DNA from: Ferdinandcohnia salidurans
Lineage (GTDB): Bacteria; Bacillota; Bacilli; Bacillales; Bacillaceae_L
Length of the DNA: 64,000 bases
NCBI RefSeq assembly: GCF_042680725.1
Contig: NZ_JBHUEK010000025.1
Coordinates: 248,001-312,000, forward strand
Reading direction: 5' to 3'
Both the position numbers and the translations under genes were made by a program. Under the pieces are notes generated by a model, which saw nothing but the letters and a program-made list of their open reading frames with translations, had not been told where the DNA came from and made no database searches. Below are positions 9,288 through 17,599 of this stretch, piece by piece (position 1 is the stretch's first letter; every line of letters begins with the position of its first letter).

Positions 9288-10262
9288 TTAATATTCCATT
9301 TTCCACATATATCTACGTACTGAAAGTGGGTGACCTGTATGTTCAGCTAGACCGTCCGCATATTGGCGTAATACGGCACCTACAATGGCTGGTCCAAAGT
9401 ATTCTTTAAGATCCTTATCTATCCCAGTGAAATCCAGTTCGGCCACATCCACGACTTCTACATTTTTACTAAACTTTTGAGCAAACGTAATCGCTCTTTC
9501 ATCCAATGGGCGATTGGCTCCTTCACCTTTCACAATTAGGAACGGAACATTATCATCCGTGATTTCGAATGGTCCATGGAAGAACTCCCCAGTGTGAATA
9601 GCATTTGAATGAATCCAGAGCATCTCCATTAATAAGCAGCTAGTAAAGGAATAGGCTTGGTGAAAGTATACACCACTTCCCATGGTATAGATTAGTTTTT
9701 CTCTCTTATTTTCCTTGCCCCACTCAAATGCACGATCAATCGTTTGTTTTTTATTTGTATCTAAAAGTGTTTCTAAATTCTCTAACTGTTTTAACACTCT
9801 TTCATATTTTTCATTCGGAGAAAGCGCTTGTAAAAGTTGAAAAATAAGACTGAAATAGATTCCAACTTCCCCATCAATTGCATTTGAACCATCTTTGTAG
9901 TTGTAATGTACGGTGTATTCAGCCGCTTTACAAAGTGGAGATTCAACATCCATAGAAATAGCAATTGTTAATGCACCTTGTTCCCTTGCAAATCTCGCAG
10001 CTTCTACTGTTTCAGGTGTAGTACCAGAATGCGAACGTAGGATAACCACACTACCTTTTCCTAGTCCTTTAGGAGCACTGTGAACAAATTCATTTGATGT
10101 ATAGAGTCTAGTTGGTATATCAAGTTCACGATCTACGAAGTAATCTCCCGTTCCTAATGAGGCCATTGAACCTCCACAGGCTACAAAATAAAAATTCTTA
10201 ACCTCGATTTCCTTTACTGCTTTTACCACATCAGAAATTTGCTTAACATGTTCTTGTTTCAT
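9288..10262 (-). CDS. frlB: FrlB, fructosamine 6-phosphate deglycase (SIS domains)
   Basis: 324 residues from the ATG at 10262 behind GGAGGTGCT; an upstream in-frame start at 10337 would place the promoter inside the gene and is rejected. It has two SIS folds: NFYFVACGGSMASLGTG near residue 25, RSHSGTTPETVEAARF near 85, and TMGSGVYFHQAYSF with HTGEFFHGPFE in the second half. The enzyme splits fructosamine 6-phosphate into glucose 6-phosphate and the free amine or amino acid. It is the first gene of the operon, about 20 bp after an operator-like palindrome. Confidence 0.92.
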   Translation of the reverse strand: MKQEHVKQISDVVKAVKEIEVKNFYFVACGGSMASLGTGDYFVDRELDIPTRLYTSNEFVHSAPKGLGKGSVVILRSHSGTTPETVEAARFAREQGALTIAISMDVESPLCKAAEYTVHYNYKDGSNAIDGEVGIYFSLIFQLLQALSPNEKYERVLKQLENLETLLDTNKKQTIDRAFEWGKENKREKLIYTMGSGVYFHQAYSFTSCLLMEMLWIHSNAIHTGEFFHGPFEITDDNVPFLIVKGEGANRPLDERAITFAQKFSKNVEVVDVAELDFTGIDKDLKEYFGPAIVGAVLRQYADGLAEHTGHPLSVRRYMWKMEY

Positions 10263-10285
10263 TTCTAGCACCTCCGTTTTATATA

Positions 10286-10299
10286 ACATCATATGATGT
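10286..10299. promoter_or_regulatory. Candidate FrlR operator
   Basis: Perfect 14-bp palindrome ACATCATATGATGT just downstream of the -10 box of the frl promoter and upstream of the frlB ribosome binding site, the right position for a repressor. Assignment to FrlR is inference. Confidence 0.6.
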
Positions 10300-10308
10300 C
10301 TTAATAAA

Positions 10309-10337
10309 AATATATAACCTTCATTATCGAATGTCAA
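10309..10337 (-). promoter_or_regulatory. Sigma-A promoter of the frl operon
   Basis: TTGACA (10337-10332), 17-bp spacer, TATATT (10314-10309) on the minus strand. Near-consensus. Confidence 0.75.
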
Positions 10338-10377
10338 ATACTTTTTAAATTTTCTGTTACTTTTTTTTTATTGAGAT

Positions 10378-10405
10378 GGGGCACGGGGACAGGTCCCTTG
10401 TCCCA
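10378..10405. repeat. Family A repeat upstream of the frl operon
   Basis: GGGGCACGGGGACAGGTCCC then TTGTCCCA. It lies between the divergent frl operon and the DUF2062 gene. Confidence 0.75.
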
Positions 10406-10525
10406 CTTCTCCCCAATCGTCTTTTTCCCTTTTGTACTTTTCCTCATTTAAGTTTTTAGCGTATGATACACTAGATACATAGCTGGATAAAGTGCTTGTC
10501 TTGAACATTTGGAGGCGTGACCGAT

Positions 10526-11008
10526 ATGAATTTAGGTCGAAAGTTTAAATATAATCTTGTGCGTATACTTAGAGTTAACGATAGCCCTCATCAGGTGGCA
10601 CTTGGGTTTACATTGGGGTTTATACCAAATTGGTATCCTACCTTTGGACTTGGTGTGATTCTCTCGGTCGGCCTAGCAAAATTAGTTAAGAGTAATACAG
10701 TGGCAGCCCTTGTAAGTGGTGTTCTTGGAGCTCCATTGTGGCCAGTGTTATTCTTGTTAAATTATAAAGTTGGTAGTCTTCTATTTGATAAGAGTACAAA
10801 AGTAGATGAGCTTGAGGAAGTTGACTACGCAGATGCTCTGGAACATACGTTAGATGGAGTAAATAGCTTTTTTTCAAAAGGTTTTACATTTCTAGAAGGG
10901 GCTTTGATTAACACCATTCTCTTCTCTATATTCATTTACTTTATCGTCAAATTTCTCTTTAAAATGTACCGTAAAGGTTTATTACGTAGGATCAGAGGGA
11001 AGTTATAA
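10526..11008 (+). CDS. DUF2062 membrane protein
   Basis: 160 residues from the ATG at 10526, which is 10 bp after GGAGG; the in-frame GTG at 10517 is only 1 bp from it. The conserved DUF2062 core is visible: SPHQVALGFTLGFIPNWYPTFG, then hydrophobic helices and ALVSGVLGAPLWPVLFLLNYKVG. A further membrane segment lies at the C-terminus (ALINTILFSIFIYFIVKF), followed by a basic tail. Members are small inner-membrane proteins of unknown function. It is a single gene. Confidence 0.85.
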   Translation: MNLGRKFKYNLVRILRVNDSPHQVALGFTLGFIPNWYPTFGLGVILSVGLAKLVKSNTVAALVSGVLGAPLWPVLFLLNYKVGSLLFDKSTKVDELEEVDYADALEHTLDGVNSFFSKGFTFLEGALINTILFSIFIYFIVKFLFKMYRKGLLRRIRGKL

Positions 11009-11104
11009 GAACATATCTATGCCTACTCCTGTTGTTCTAAAAAGCCAGGTTTCCCTCCCTCCAACGCCTCACATACGCCTCTTTGGTGTATGCACCCTAG
11101 ATTT

Positions 11105-11343
11105 AGAATAGCAATCCACCTCATCCCACCACTATAACAACAGTTTTTCTCCACCCAAAAAGTCGTCCAATCAAGCGTTTGATTGAAATTGAAAAAACTT
11201 GGTACTGTAACATTAGACCGCTAATCAAACGTTTGTTTGAAATAAAATTTTGCGATTAGTACAGGTTGCAGTAAATTAATAGTACCGTAATAATTTCTTT
11301 TTCTTACGATGGTTCTGGGACGAGAGACCTGTCCCTCTGTCCC
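11105..11343. repeat. Composite repeat E-A, copy 3
   Basis: An E core starts near AGAATAGCAATCC. It has two dyads, AATCAAGCGTTTGATT at about 11170 and TCAAACGTTTGTTTGA at about 11226, and the GATTAGTACAGG motif near 11257. A family A palindrome follows at 11317-11343. The left A unit of copies 1 and 2 is not present. It accounts for most of the 630-bp gap after the DUF2062 gene. Confidence 0.7.
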
Positions 11344-11582
11344 ATTAAAACAATGTCGGTTTTTGTCGATATAATGTTTAAAAGTATAGTGTAAGGTGGA
11401 AAGAAAATGATTCTTAAATATTGGCATTTTCTTATGATGAGGTATTACGCCCATTTAACCAGGGACGCCAGGGATCCAAAGCTTGAGAGAAAATGTTAAA
11501 TAAGCTTGAATACCACAGTAACGAATATAATAAAAGAGTAAGATATTTGTACAATTGATAAGGAGGCGTCTGCCCAACGAGT

Positions 11583-11621
11583 CTTCGACAAACTTCGGGA
11601 ATTTCGGGGCGTCACTGTGAC
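11583..11621. repeat. Dispersed repeat family B, copy 1
   Basis: Contains CTTCGACAAACTTCGG and GGGGCGTCACTGTGAC, with the short palindrome GTCACTGTGAC at its end. It lies directly before the ribosome binding site of the VanY-like gene and carries a 9-bp internal expansion (AATTTCGGG) compared with other copies. Confidence 0.75.
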
Positions 11622-11640
11622 TATTTTAGGAGGAGAAAAA

Positions 11641-12525
11641 ATGCAGCGGATGAAAAAGTGGATATTGCCGGCGGTCTTGATTACGATTGTTGCTGCCTTT
11701 GTGATTTCGATTCCGTTTCTTCAGCAACATGAAAACACACATTCTGAGTCAATAATTGTTTCTAACCTGATTACAAGAGAGCCTCCGGTAAAGAAAATCA
11801 AAACCATTAATATCAATGAGAACCAGATTTACCAAGGTGACTTGCTGTTAGCTAACAATACCTATCCGATTGAACAAATGAGTATAAAAGAAGATATTGT
11901 ACCCTTATCGTCAATCGGGGAGCTTGGCGAACAATTCGGGACTAGTATTGATACTATTTTTCTATCAAAAGAGGCGGGACTGGAATTCTCTAAGATGATG
12001 GAGGCTGCTAAAAAGGACGGATTGGTTCACTTTTCGGTGAATAGTGGGTTTCGTGACTTTGAGGAACAAGCAAAACTCTATAAAGAGATGGGATCTAGTT
12101 ACGCCTTGCCACCGGGATATAGTGAACATCACTTAGGTTTATCACTCGATGTTGGTTCGACATTGATGAAAATGCAAAATGCCCCTGAAGGAAAATGGAT
12201 GGCAGAAAACGCTTGGGAATACGGGTTTATCCTCCGATACCCAAAGGACAAAACAGATATCACCGGAATTGAATACGAGCCTTGGCACTTTCGCTATGTA
12301 GGTTTGCCCCATAGTGCGCTTATGAAGGAAAAGAACCTCGTGTTAGAAGAATACATAGAATTTCTGAAAAAAGAAAAGACCGTGAAGACAACGGTTGACG
12401 GAATAAATTATTACATCTCCTACCACCCTGTTTCAGAAACGCTGGAAATTGTAGAACCTATCCTTTCTGAATATGAGATTTCTGGGAATAACGTAGATGG
12501 AGTCATCGTGACAAGGTATCAGTAG
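11641..12525 (+). CDS. D-alanyl-D-alanine carboxypeptidase, VanY/M15B family
   Basis: 294 residues from the ATG at 11641 with AGGAGGAG just upstream. An N-terminal membrane anchor (WILPAVLITIVAAFVISIPF) leaves the enzyme outside the membrane. The M15B motifs are complete: SGFRDFEEQAKLY, SEHHLGLSLDVG (zinc His and Asp) and EPWHFRYVG (catalytic Glu-region and third ligand His). It trims the terminal D-Ala of peptidoglycan stem peptides. The C-terminal 65 residues beyond the catalytic domain are extra. The next gene is also a wall hydrolase, but about 200 bp with repeats separate them. Confidence 0.92.
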   Translation: MQRMKKWILPAVLITIVAAFVISIPFLQQHENTHSESIIVSNLITREPPVKKIKTININENQIYQGDLLLANNTYPIEQMSIKEDIVPLSSIGELGEQFGTSIDTIFLSKEAGLEFSKMMEAAKKDGLVHFSVNSGFRDFEEQAKLYKEMGSSYALPPGYSEHHLGLSLDVGSTLMKMQNAPEGKWMAENAWEYGFILRYPKDKTDITGIEYEPWHFRYVGLPHSALMKEKNLVLEEYIEFLKKEKTVKTTVDGINYYISYHPVSETLEIVEPILSEYEISGNNVDGVIVTRYQ

Positions 12526-12557
12526 TTCAAGCCCCACTATGACCTAGAATTCTTAAT

Positions 12558-12587
12558 CTTCGACAAAATTCGGTGCGTCACTGTGAC
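12558..12587. repeat. Family B repeat
   Basis: CTTCGACAAAATTCGG and GTGCGTCACTGTGAC, 33 bp after the VanY-like stop codon. Confidence 0.7.
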
Positions 12588-12695
12588 GCTTCTAATGTTT
12601 CTTGTCTTCTGTTTTTTTTGTAGATTTCTGTTGAACTCTATTTATTGAAAAATTGCGAATTCTAGTTTAACGTTTACACTAGGTGGAAAAAATTA

Positions 12696-12724
12696 GGGGA
12701 ACAGCGAAACCGTCCCCTCGTTCA
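12696..12724. repeat. Dispersed repeat family D, copy 1
   Basis: GGGGAACAGCGAAACCGTCC then CCTCGTTC. It sits 15 bp before the TTG start of the NlpC/P60 gene; the longest open reading frame here would translate the repeat, which is one reason to prefer the TTG start. Confidence 0.7.
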
Positions 12725-12742
12725 AAGAAAGGAGGTAAGAGA

Positions 12743-14158
12743 TTGAAAAAGAGGTTCATGATCTTAAATACGGTAATTGTTGTTAGTATAGGAAGTATTT
12801 CTTCTGGCCCGGTAGTTTTTGCGGAAACAAGTGAAAATCAAAAAAGTGAAACTGTGTTGCCAAACACACCTTCAACAAATCCACTTCATGATACGAAGAC
12901 CGAAAGTGAAAAGTCTCCCACAGAAGCAACGAATAATCACACAGAATTACAAGACGATACAAAAACCGAACCCATAAAGGAATCTGAGCAAAAAGCCCAG
13001 GTGGATTCAATGAATGAGTTTGAAGAAGTCACCAATAAGATTAAAGAGGAACACGAAGAGATTCGAACAGAGATTGAAAAAACCGTTCAAGAGCTCTTAA
13101 AAATCCAAACCGAAATTGCACATTTTAATAAACAAATTGAACAATTTGAGCAAGCAATCACAGAAAATAATAAGGTGATCGATGAGACAAAGGAAAAAAT
13201 CAACAAAAGCAATCAAGAGATTCAAAGGCTAGAGAAAGAAATACATTCCTTAAATAAGGGTATCCAAAAACGCCTTGAAATTTTACATAATAGAGTAAGG
13301 ACCCTTCAAAGAACGGGTGGGAAGGTAGAATATTTGAATGTATTATTTGGATCAACAAGCTTTAGTAACTTCGTTGACCGTGTAATTGGAGTCACAACAT
13401 TAATGAAAGCCGATGAAAGCTTGATTGAACAGCAAAAGACAGATTTAAAAAAGTTAGAAGAAAAGCAAGCTACCGTTGAAGCAAAACTAGAAGAATTAAC
13501 TGCATTGAAAGTTGAATATGAGGGAATGCAAACTAATATTTTAGAGCAACAAAAGCAACAAGAAGTACTAAAGGAAACCGTGAAACGGAAGGAACAAGAA
13601 AGTCTAGATTTCATGGCAGAACTATATAAAAATAATCGAGAACTTGCATTAGAAGCAGAAGCAATGAAGGATAAATTCTTAAATGAGCAAGACGGTCAAT
13701 TTGAAATTACATCTGAATCAACCCTAGAAAGTCTTGAGTATATTAGTCAACTGAACACATCAACTACTAGTGATAGCTTAGTAGAGGCAATTATTAACTC
13801 TTATAGCTACATCGGTAATTCCGTTTACATATTCGGCGCGGGAAGGAATCCATTTGATATCGAAAATGGGAGATTTGATTGCTCTGGATTTGTTAACCAT
13901 GTTTTTTCAGAAGCAGGTATCCAAGTCGGATCAACTACAGATACCTTAAGAAATGAAGGCATTAGAATTCCATCAACTCAAATGCAATTTGGTGATTTAG
14001 TATTCTTTGATACATACAAAATAGATGGGCATGTTGGAATTTATTTAGGTGGAGGAAAGTTTTTAGGATCGCAAAGCTCCACAGGTGTCGCTATTGCTGA
14101 TATGACTGTAGGGTATTGGAAGGAAAAATTTAACGGCCGTGTAATCAGAATTCAATAA
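12743..14158 (+). CDS. Secreted NlpC/P60 peptidoglycan endopeptidase with coiled coil (CwlO-like)
   Basis: 471 residues from the TTG at 12743, behind AAAGGAGGT at good spacing. The signal peptide ends at about VVFA-ET. A Glu/Lys/Thr-rich linker (about 30-95) precedes a long coiled coil (about 95-320) of the CwlO type, and the NlpC/P60 domain follows at the C-terminus. The catalytic Cys380 is in FDCSGF and His430 in DGHVGIYLG. In B. subtilis, coiled-coil proteins of this kind (CwlO) work with FtsEX and cleave D-Glu-DAP bonds to allow elongation. A strong terminator follows. Confidence 0.92.
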   Translation: MKKRFMILNTVIVVSIGSISSGPVVFAETSENQKSETVLPNTPSTNPLHDTKTESEKSPTEATNNHTELQDDTKTEPIKESEQKAQVDSMNEFEEVTNKIKEEHEEIRTEIEKTVQELLKIQTEIAHFNKQIEQFEQAITENNKVIDETKEKINKSNQEIQRLEKEIHSLNKGIQKRLEILHNRVRTLQRTGGKVEYLNVLFGSTSFSNFVDRVIGVTTLMKADESLIEQQKTDLKKLEEKQATVEAKLEELTALKVEYEGMQTNILEQQKQQEVLKETVKRKEQESLDFMAELYKNNRELALEAEAMKDKFLNEQDGQFEITSESTLESLEYISQLNTSTTSDSLVEAIINSYSYIGNSVYIFGAGRNPFDIENGRFDCSGFVNHVFSEAGIQVGSTTDTLRNEGIRIPSTQMQFGDLVFFDTYKIDGHVGIYLGGGKFLGSQSSTGVAIADMTVGYWKEKFNGRVIRIQ

Positions 14159-14213
14159 ATATCGACCTACTACCAAATAAAGTAGGAGCACAAGCTTACC
14201 ACTAAAGCAAAAT

Positions 14214-14252
14214 GAGATTACCTATCATTCATAGGGTTAATCTCTTTTTTTT
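14214..14252 (+). terminator. Rho-independent terminator after the NlpC/P60 gene
   Basis: GAGATTA...TAATCTC stem with inner CCTAT/ATAGG pairing and a run of eight T. Confidence 0.8.
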
Positions 14253-14321
14253 ATTTATAATCTAAAAAGATTGAAAATATTTCCCTACTTGCCACCTCCT
14301 TTTCCTAATCAACTCATTTGG

Positions 14322-14360
14322 AAAAAACAAGGGAACAATGGAACCGTCCCTATGTTTCCC
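14322..14360. repeat. Family D repeat
   Basis: AACAAGGGAACAATGGAACC then GTCCCTATGTTTCCC. With the terminator it is all I see in the 335-bp gap. Confidence 0.65.
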
Positions 14361-14493
14361 TATTCCATCCATAATTTCCACCTAAAGTTTACGAATTTTC
14401 CCCTTGCTCACATCATAGGAATAAACGTGGTACTACTTTCGGTGTAGGGCATTTGCGAAAAATGTACGGTTTAAAGGGAAAGGTGATGTGAGT

Positions 14494-15056
14494 ATGAGTG
14501 TGTTAGAAGTTCGGAATTAGTGGATATGCGCAGAAAAGGAGTAATAAAAAGGTTGCGTATGACCCCCGCAAAAATGGGTATCTTCGGCCTTAGTGATATG
14601 ATCATGCGCCTGGTATTTAGCATCATCCAAATCACTCTCTTATCCTTAATTGGCGTATTTGTATTCGGGGCTAATCTGTTTATTAACTTTCCTAGTCTAC
14701 TGCTAGTCTTCTTAATGGGCGCTCTCGCCTTCAATGCAATTGACTATTTTATTTCTTCTTTTAGCAATACAAATGAGGCCTATATGGGAGTTGCAAACAT
14801 TACCAGCTTTCTCATGATGTTTGTAAGTGGCATTTTCTTTCCAATTGAAACGATGCCTGAATGGCTGCAGCCTATCTCAAACATTCTCCCGCTCACCTAT
14901 TTTGCAGACGGCCTAAGAGACAGTATGGTCTACAATACTCCTATTCTTTCATCCCCTCTTTGGCTTGGTTTTGGGAACATGCTCCTTTGGGGTGGAGTTG
15001 CCTTTATCTTGGGTTCCTTGTTATATAAAAGACAGTCAATTGTATCAACGAGGTAA
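14494..15056 (+). pseudogene. ABC transporter deletion remnant: ATPase start fused to permease C-terminus
   Basis: At 14494 an ATG behind AAAGGTGATG reads MSVLEVRN and then a stop; this looks like the start of an ABC ATPase. From about 14511, in another frame, the sequence reads SSELVDMRRKGVIKRLRMTP and continues for 178 residues as the C-terminal half of an ABC-2 (DrrB/YhhJ-type) permease with about five helices and the FVSGIFFPIETMPEWLQPIS motif. The rest of the ATPase and the N-terminal half of the permease are missing, as expected from one internal deletion. The permease piece (possible GTG start at 14520) could still be translated but would not be a working transporter. Confidence 0.75.
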
Positions 15057-15066
15057 AATGATAATG

Positions 15067-15096
15067 AAAAAGGGCGATACGATCGCCCCTTTTTAC
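15067..15096 (+). terminator. Rho-independent terminator
   Basis: AAAAAGGGCGAT, loop ACG, ATCGCCCCTTTTT. It is close behind the permease remnant. Confidence 0.85.
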
Positions 15097-15100
15097 TATT

Positions 15101-15136
15101 ACTTTAACACTTTACCTCGGCGGGGGTCAGGCCCCT
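15101..15136. repeat. Dispersed repeat family C, copy 1
   Basis: ACTTTACCTCGGCGGGGGTC then AGGCCCC; the GGGGNCAGGCCCC end is palindromic. It follows directly on the terminator. Confidence 0.75.
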
Positions 15137-15139
15137 TAA

Positions 15140-15660
15140 TAATACCCACCATTTTTATACCCCACCTAATTTTTTACAATTCATTTTCTAAAGAGTATTA
15201 TGTATAATAAAAAAAGCTTTATAATAGTAATATACAGGTCTGATACACCAAGCTATCAAGCCAACTCTCAAATGAACAGCTACCCTTATACGAAACTAAA
15301 AGAATTACATTAGATGGTAACTTTTCTATTCATGGCGTGGAGCTGGATAGGAGGTTGCCTACTTTCTATTCTGCAATTCATAGGAAGAGTTCGAGACGCT
15401 ACAGAAGATACCCTAGAAAAATAAAATTAGGGCACGAAAACTACACTTCATATCAAAATTGTTGCTTCCCAAAGATGTTGCTGGTCTTTCATTTTTGCCA
15501 ACCGTACTACTCAAAGCAAGGTTAATTGGCGCATGAAATCCATCACTCCATCCATCCTATAGCCATCGTATCTTCCTTTCATCTAAACCCGGGCCGTTTA
15601 AAGCTCTGCATCTGGCCAAGGGGAAACTTCGGAATAGAACCTGACCCTACTGATCCAAAA
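15140..15660. other. Intergenic stretch with no supported gene
   Basis: Short open frames occur, but none has a ribosome binding site or recognisable motif. The stretch could be decayed coding DNA. A CCTGACCCTAC motif near 15640 resembles repeat fragments elsewhere in the window. Confidence 0.4.
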
Positions 15661-15678
15661 GTAAGGAGAATGAGAATC

Positions 15679-16473
15679 ATGAGTAAGTATTTGAGAAAAG
15701 TTCAACATACCTTTAATGATACTGGTATGGTTTTTAAGTTTGTCAAGAAGGAGAGTGGATTTTTCCACACGTTTTGTGACGGGGAATTATTATATAAATT
15801 AGGTTTTAAACCTGACGATATTATGGAGTATACTCTATTCGACTTTTATCCCGAAGACTACGCTGCTGAGAAACAGAAGTATTACCAAATAGCATGGAAT
15901 GGAAACTTTTGTGCGTTTGAATGTAATATAGATGGTTTTAGTTATATCACGACTCTAAGGCCCTTATTTAAGAATGGAAAGGTAATTGAGGTAATTGGTA
16001 CAAGTATAAACATTTCAGACAGAAAAGCTTTCGAAGAGGCAAATCAACAAATTGAAAACTTATCTATGCCCTTACTCCCAATGTCAGAGGGCGTTTCACT
16101 TGAAAGGATAGAAGCTTCTCTATCAATCGATCGAACAGAAAAGAGAGACTTAATGATTAAGCATCATAATAGTCATATCTTTATTCCTATGGGTGACGTC
16201 TATTTTATCGAGAAAAATGATCGCAAGTCCATAGTTCATACCGTCACTGGTCAATACGAAACAAATGAGCCATTATCTAATCTTGAGAAAAAAGTGGATG
16301 AGCGCTTTCTGACATCACATCGTTCAAATATTATTAATATGGACCTACTTTATAAAATAGAGACTATTGGCCAAATATGCATCGGCTCTTTCAAGGATTA
16401 TAAGGAAAAAGCAAAGATAACAAAAAATAAAATTAAATTGATTCAAGACTATAAAACATTCTTTAACAACTAA
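15679..16473 (+). CDS. PAS-LytTR transcriptional regulator
   Basis: 264 residues from the ATG at 15679, 10 bp after AAGGAG; an upstream extension in the same frame has no motifs. The N-terminal PAS domain (about 1-125) includes ELLYKLGFKPDDIMEYTLFDFYPED and ends VIGTSINISDRKAFEEANQQI. The C-terminal LytTR DNA-binding domain (about 165-262) includes MGDVYFIEKNDRKSIVHT and DERFLTSHRSNIINMDLL. The single-protein sensor-regulator layout lacks a receiver domain, so it probably senses a small ligand in the cell. No obvious target is adjacent except the c-di-GMP module downstream, which has its own promoter. Confidence 0.85.
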   Translation: MSKYLRKVQHTFNDTGMVFKFVKKESGFFHTFCDGELLYKLGFKPDDIMEYTLFDFYPEDYAAEKQKYYQIAWNGNFCAFECNIDGFSYITTLRPLFKNGKVIEVIGTSINISDRKAFEEANQQIENLSMPLLPMSEGVSLERIEASLSIDRTEKRDLMIKHHNSHIFIPMGDVYFIEKNDRKSIVHTVTGQYETNEPLSNLEKKVDERFLTSHRSNIINMDLLYKIETIGQICIGSFKDYKEKAKITKNKIKLIQDYKTFFNN

Positions 16474-16604
16474 TAAAAACAAATTGTTTAAATTTGTCGA
16501 ATTTTGCTGTAAATTATCAAATTTTCTGCTTGAAACTACTATTAATCCGCATGAAATCATGCTAAAAGTGTATGAAAACAGCTAAACTGGCGTCCGAACA
16601 TAAA

Positions 16605-16633
16605 TTGACAGTTTTCTACAAAGATAATACGAT
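16605..16633 (+). promoter_or_regulatory. Promoter of the c-di-GMP riboswitch transcript
   Basis: TTGACA, 17-bp spacer, TACGAT, about 65 bp before the aptamer. Confidence 0.6.
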
Positions 16634-16697
16634 AGGCATATTATCTAGTACTTTCTACGTATATCACTAAGGAAATAGTACTAATCCAACACATAAC

Positions 16698-16790
16698 ATG
16701 ATAATGGCAAACTTATCGAAAGGTAAGGACGCAAAGCTACGAACCTAATGCAACTTTTGGCAATGGTAGTCGGGTTTCCGAAATTAGTGA
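16698..16790 (+). ncRNA. c-di-GMP-I (GEMM-I) riboswitch aptamer
   Basis: The conserved GEMM-I parts are in order: GGCAAAC, a stem capped by a GAAA tetraloop (TTATCGAAAGGTAA), GGACGCAAAGCTACG, AACCTAATGC, and the second stem with a GGTAGTCGGGTTTCCG tetraloop-receptor side. It is followed 5 bp later by an intrinsic terminator and then an EAL-domain gene, so c-di-GMP level probably controls read-through. Confidence 0.9.
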
Positions 16791-16794
16791 GACT

Positions 16795-16838
16795 AAGATG
16801 ACTTCCGTTTCTATTTCGGTGCAGTCATCTTTTTTTAT
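16795..16838 (+). terminator. Expression-platform terminator of the GEMM-I riboswitch
   Basis: AGATGACT...AGTCATCT stem followed by seven T. The 5' arm overlaps the 3' flank of the aptamer P1 region, suitable for ligand-dependent switching. Confidence 0.8.
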
Positions 16839-16876
16839 TTTATTATTTGATCTTAGATAAAGGAGGTGAAAGCAAA

Positions 16877-17587
16877 ATGATACAACATATAATTAGAAAT
16901 GAACTTTTTTCTCACTTTTTCCAACCTATTATTGATCTCCAGACATGGCAAAGGGTTGGATTCGAGGGACTTCTTAGAACTTCACATTTTCAAAATCCCG
17001 AGGATACTTTCCATCTGGCAAAAAAAGAAAAACAGCTCTATGAATTAGATTCGCGGTCTATCCATAGGGCTGCTTTAACCTACCATTCAGCAGGGTACTC
17101 CAAAAAGGACGGCTATTTGTTTTTGAATGTATTTCCATCTACCCTTACAAATACAAATTTCCTGCCTTTTATAAGAAAGATTATCACCGTAAATAACTAT
17201 ATTAGTCAACATGTTATTTTTGAAATCAATGAAATGGAAGCAATTAATGATTTTGAATACCTAAAGAAAAAGATGGCCGAATTAAAACACTATGGCTTTC
17301 GATTTGCAATCGATGATGTTGGAAAAGGAAATGCTAGTATTCAATCAATAATTAAGTTGAAACCAGACTTTATAAAGTTAGATAAGTGTTTTTCCAATAA
17401 TTTATATAGGTATCCAAAAAAACAGCAATACATCCAACGGATTATCGACTACACCAATAACCATGGTATTCAATTGGTGTTAGAAGGATTAGAGAATGAA
17501 ATGGATGTGACTATTGCAAGAAATATCGGGGTTACTTATGGCCAAGGCTATATATTGGGTAGACCAAAAAACCTGTTAGTTGTATAG
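16877..17587 (+). CDS. EAL-domain c-di-GMP phosphodiesterase
   Basis: 236 residues from the ATG at 16877 behind AAAGGAGGTG. It is a stand-alone EAL domain. The signature reads EGLLR (Glu30) instead of EALLR. Other active-site positions look kept: LNVFPS, FEINEMEA, FAIDDVGKGNASI in place of DDFGTG, IKLDK, and LEGLEN in place of VAEGVE. The two Asp, the Lys and the Glu needed for metal binding are present, so it is probably active, hydrolysing c-di-GMP to pGpG. It is controlled by the upstream riboswitch and followed after 12 bp by a PilZ gene. Confidence 0.88.
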   Translation: MIQHIIRNELFSHFFQPIIDLQTWQRVGFEGLLRTSHFQNPEDTFHLAKKEKQLYELDSRSIHRAALTYHSAGYSKKDGYLFLNVFPSTLTNTNFLPFIRKIITVNNYISQHVIFEINEMEAINDFEYLKKKMAELKHYGFRFAIDDVGKGNASIQSIIKLKPDFIKLDKCFSNNLYRYPKKQQYIQRIIDYTNNHGIQLVLEGLENEMDVTIARNIGVTYGQGYILGRPKNLLVV

Positions 17588-17599
17588 AGGTGAAGCGTA

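Noticed and set aside
10262..10337. N-terminal extension of FrlB
   Set aside because: The extension has no ribosome binding site and covers the -35/-10 promoter and operator palindrome; the ATG at 10262 has GGAGG at good spacing.
11221..11454. Minus-strand open frame of 77 codons
   Set aside because: It runs through family E and A repeats and lacks a ribosome binding site.
12683..12742. Upstream start of the NlpC/P60 gene (ATG-like at 12683)
   Set aside because: It would translate a family D repeat and place a basic stretch before the signal peptide; the TTG at 12743 has AAAGGAGG.
15337..15525. Open frame of 62 codons, basic
   Set aside because: No ribosome binding site, no recognisable motif, and odd composition.
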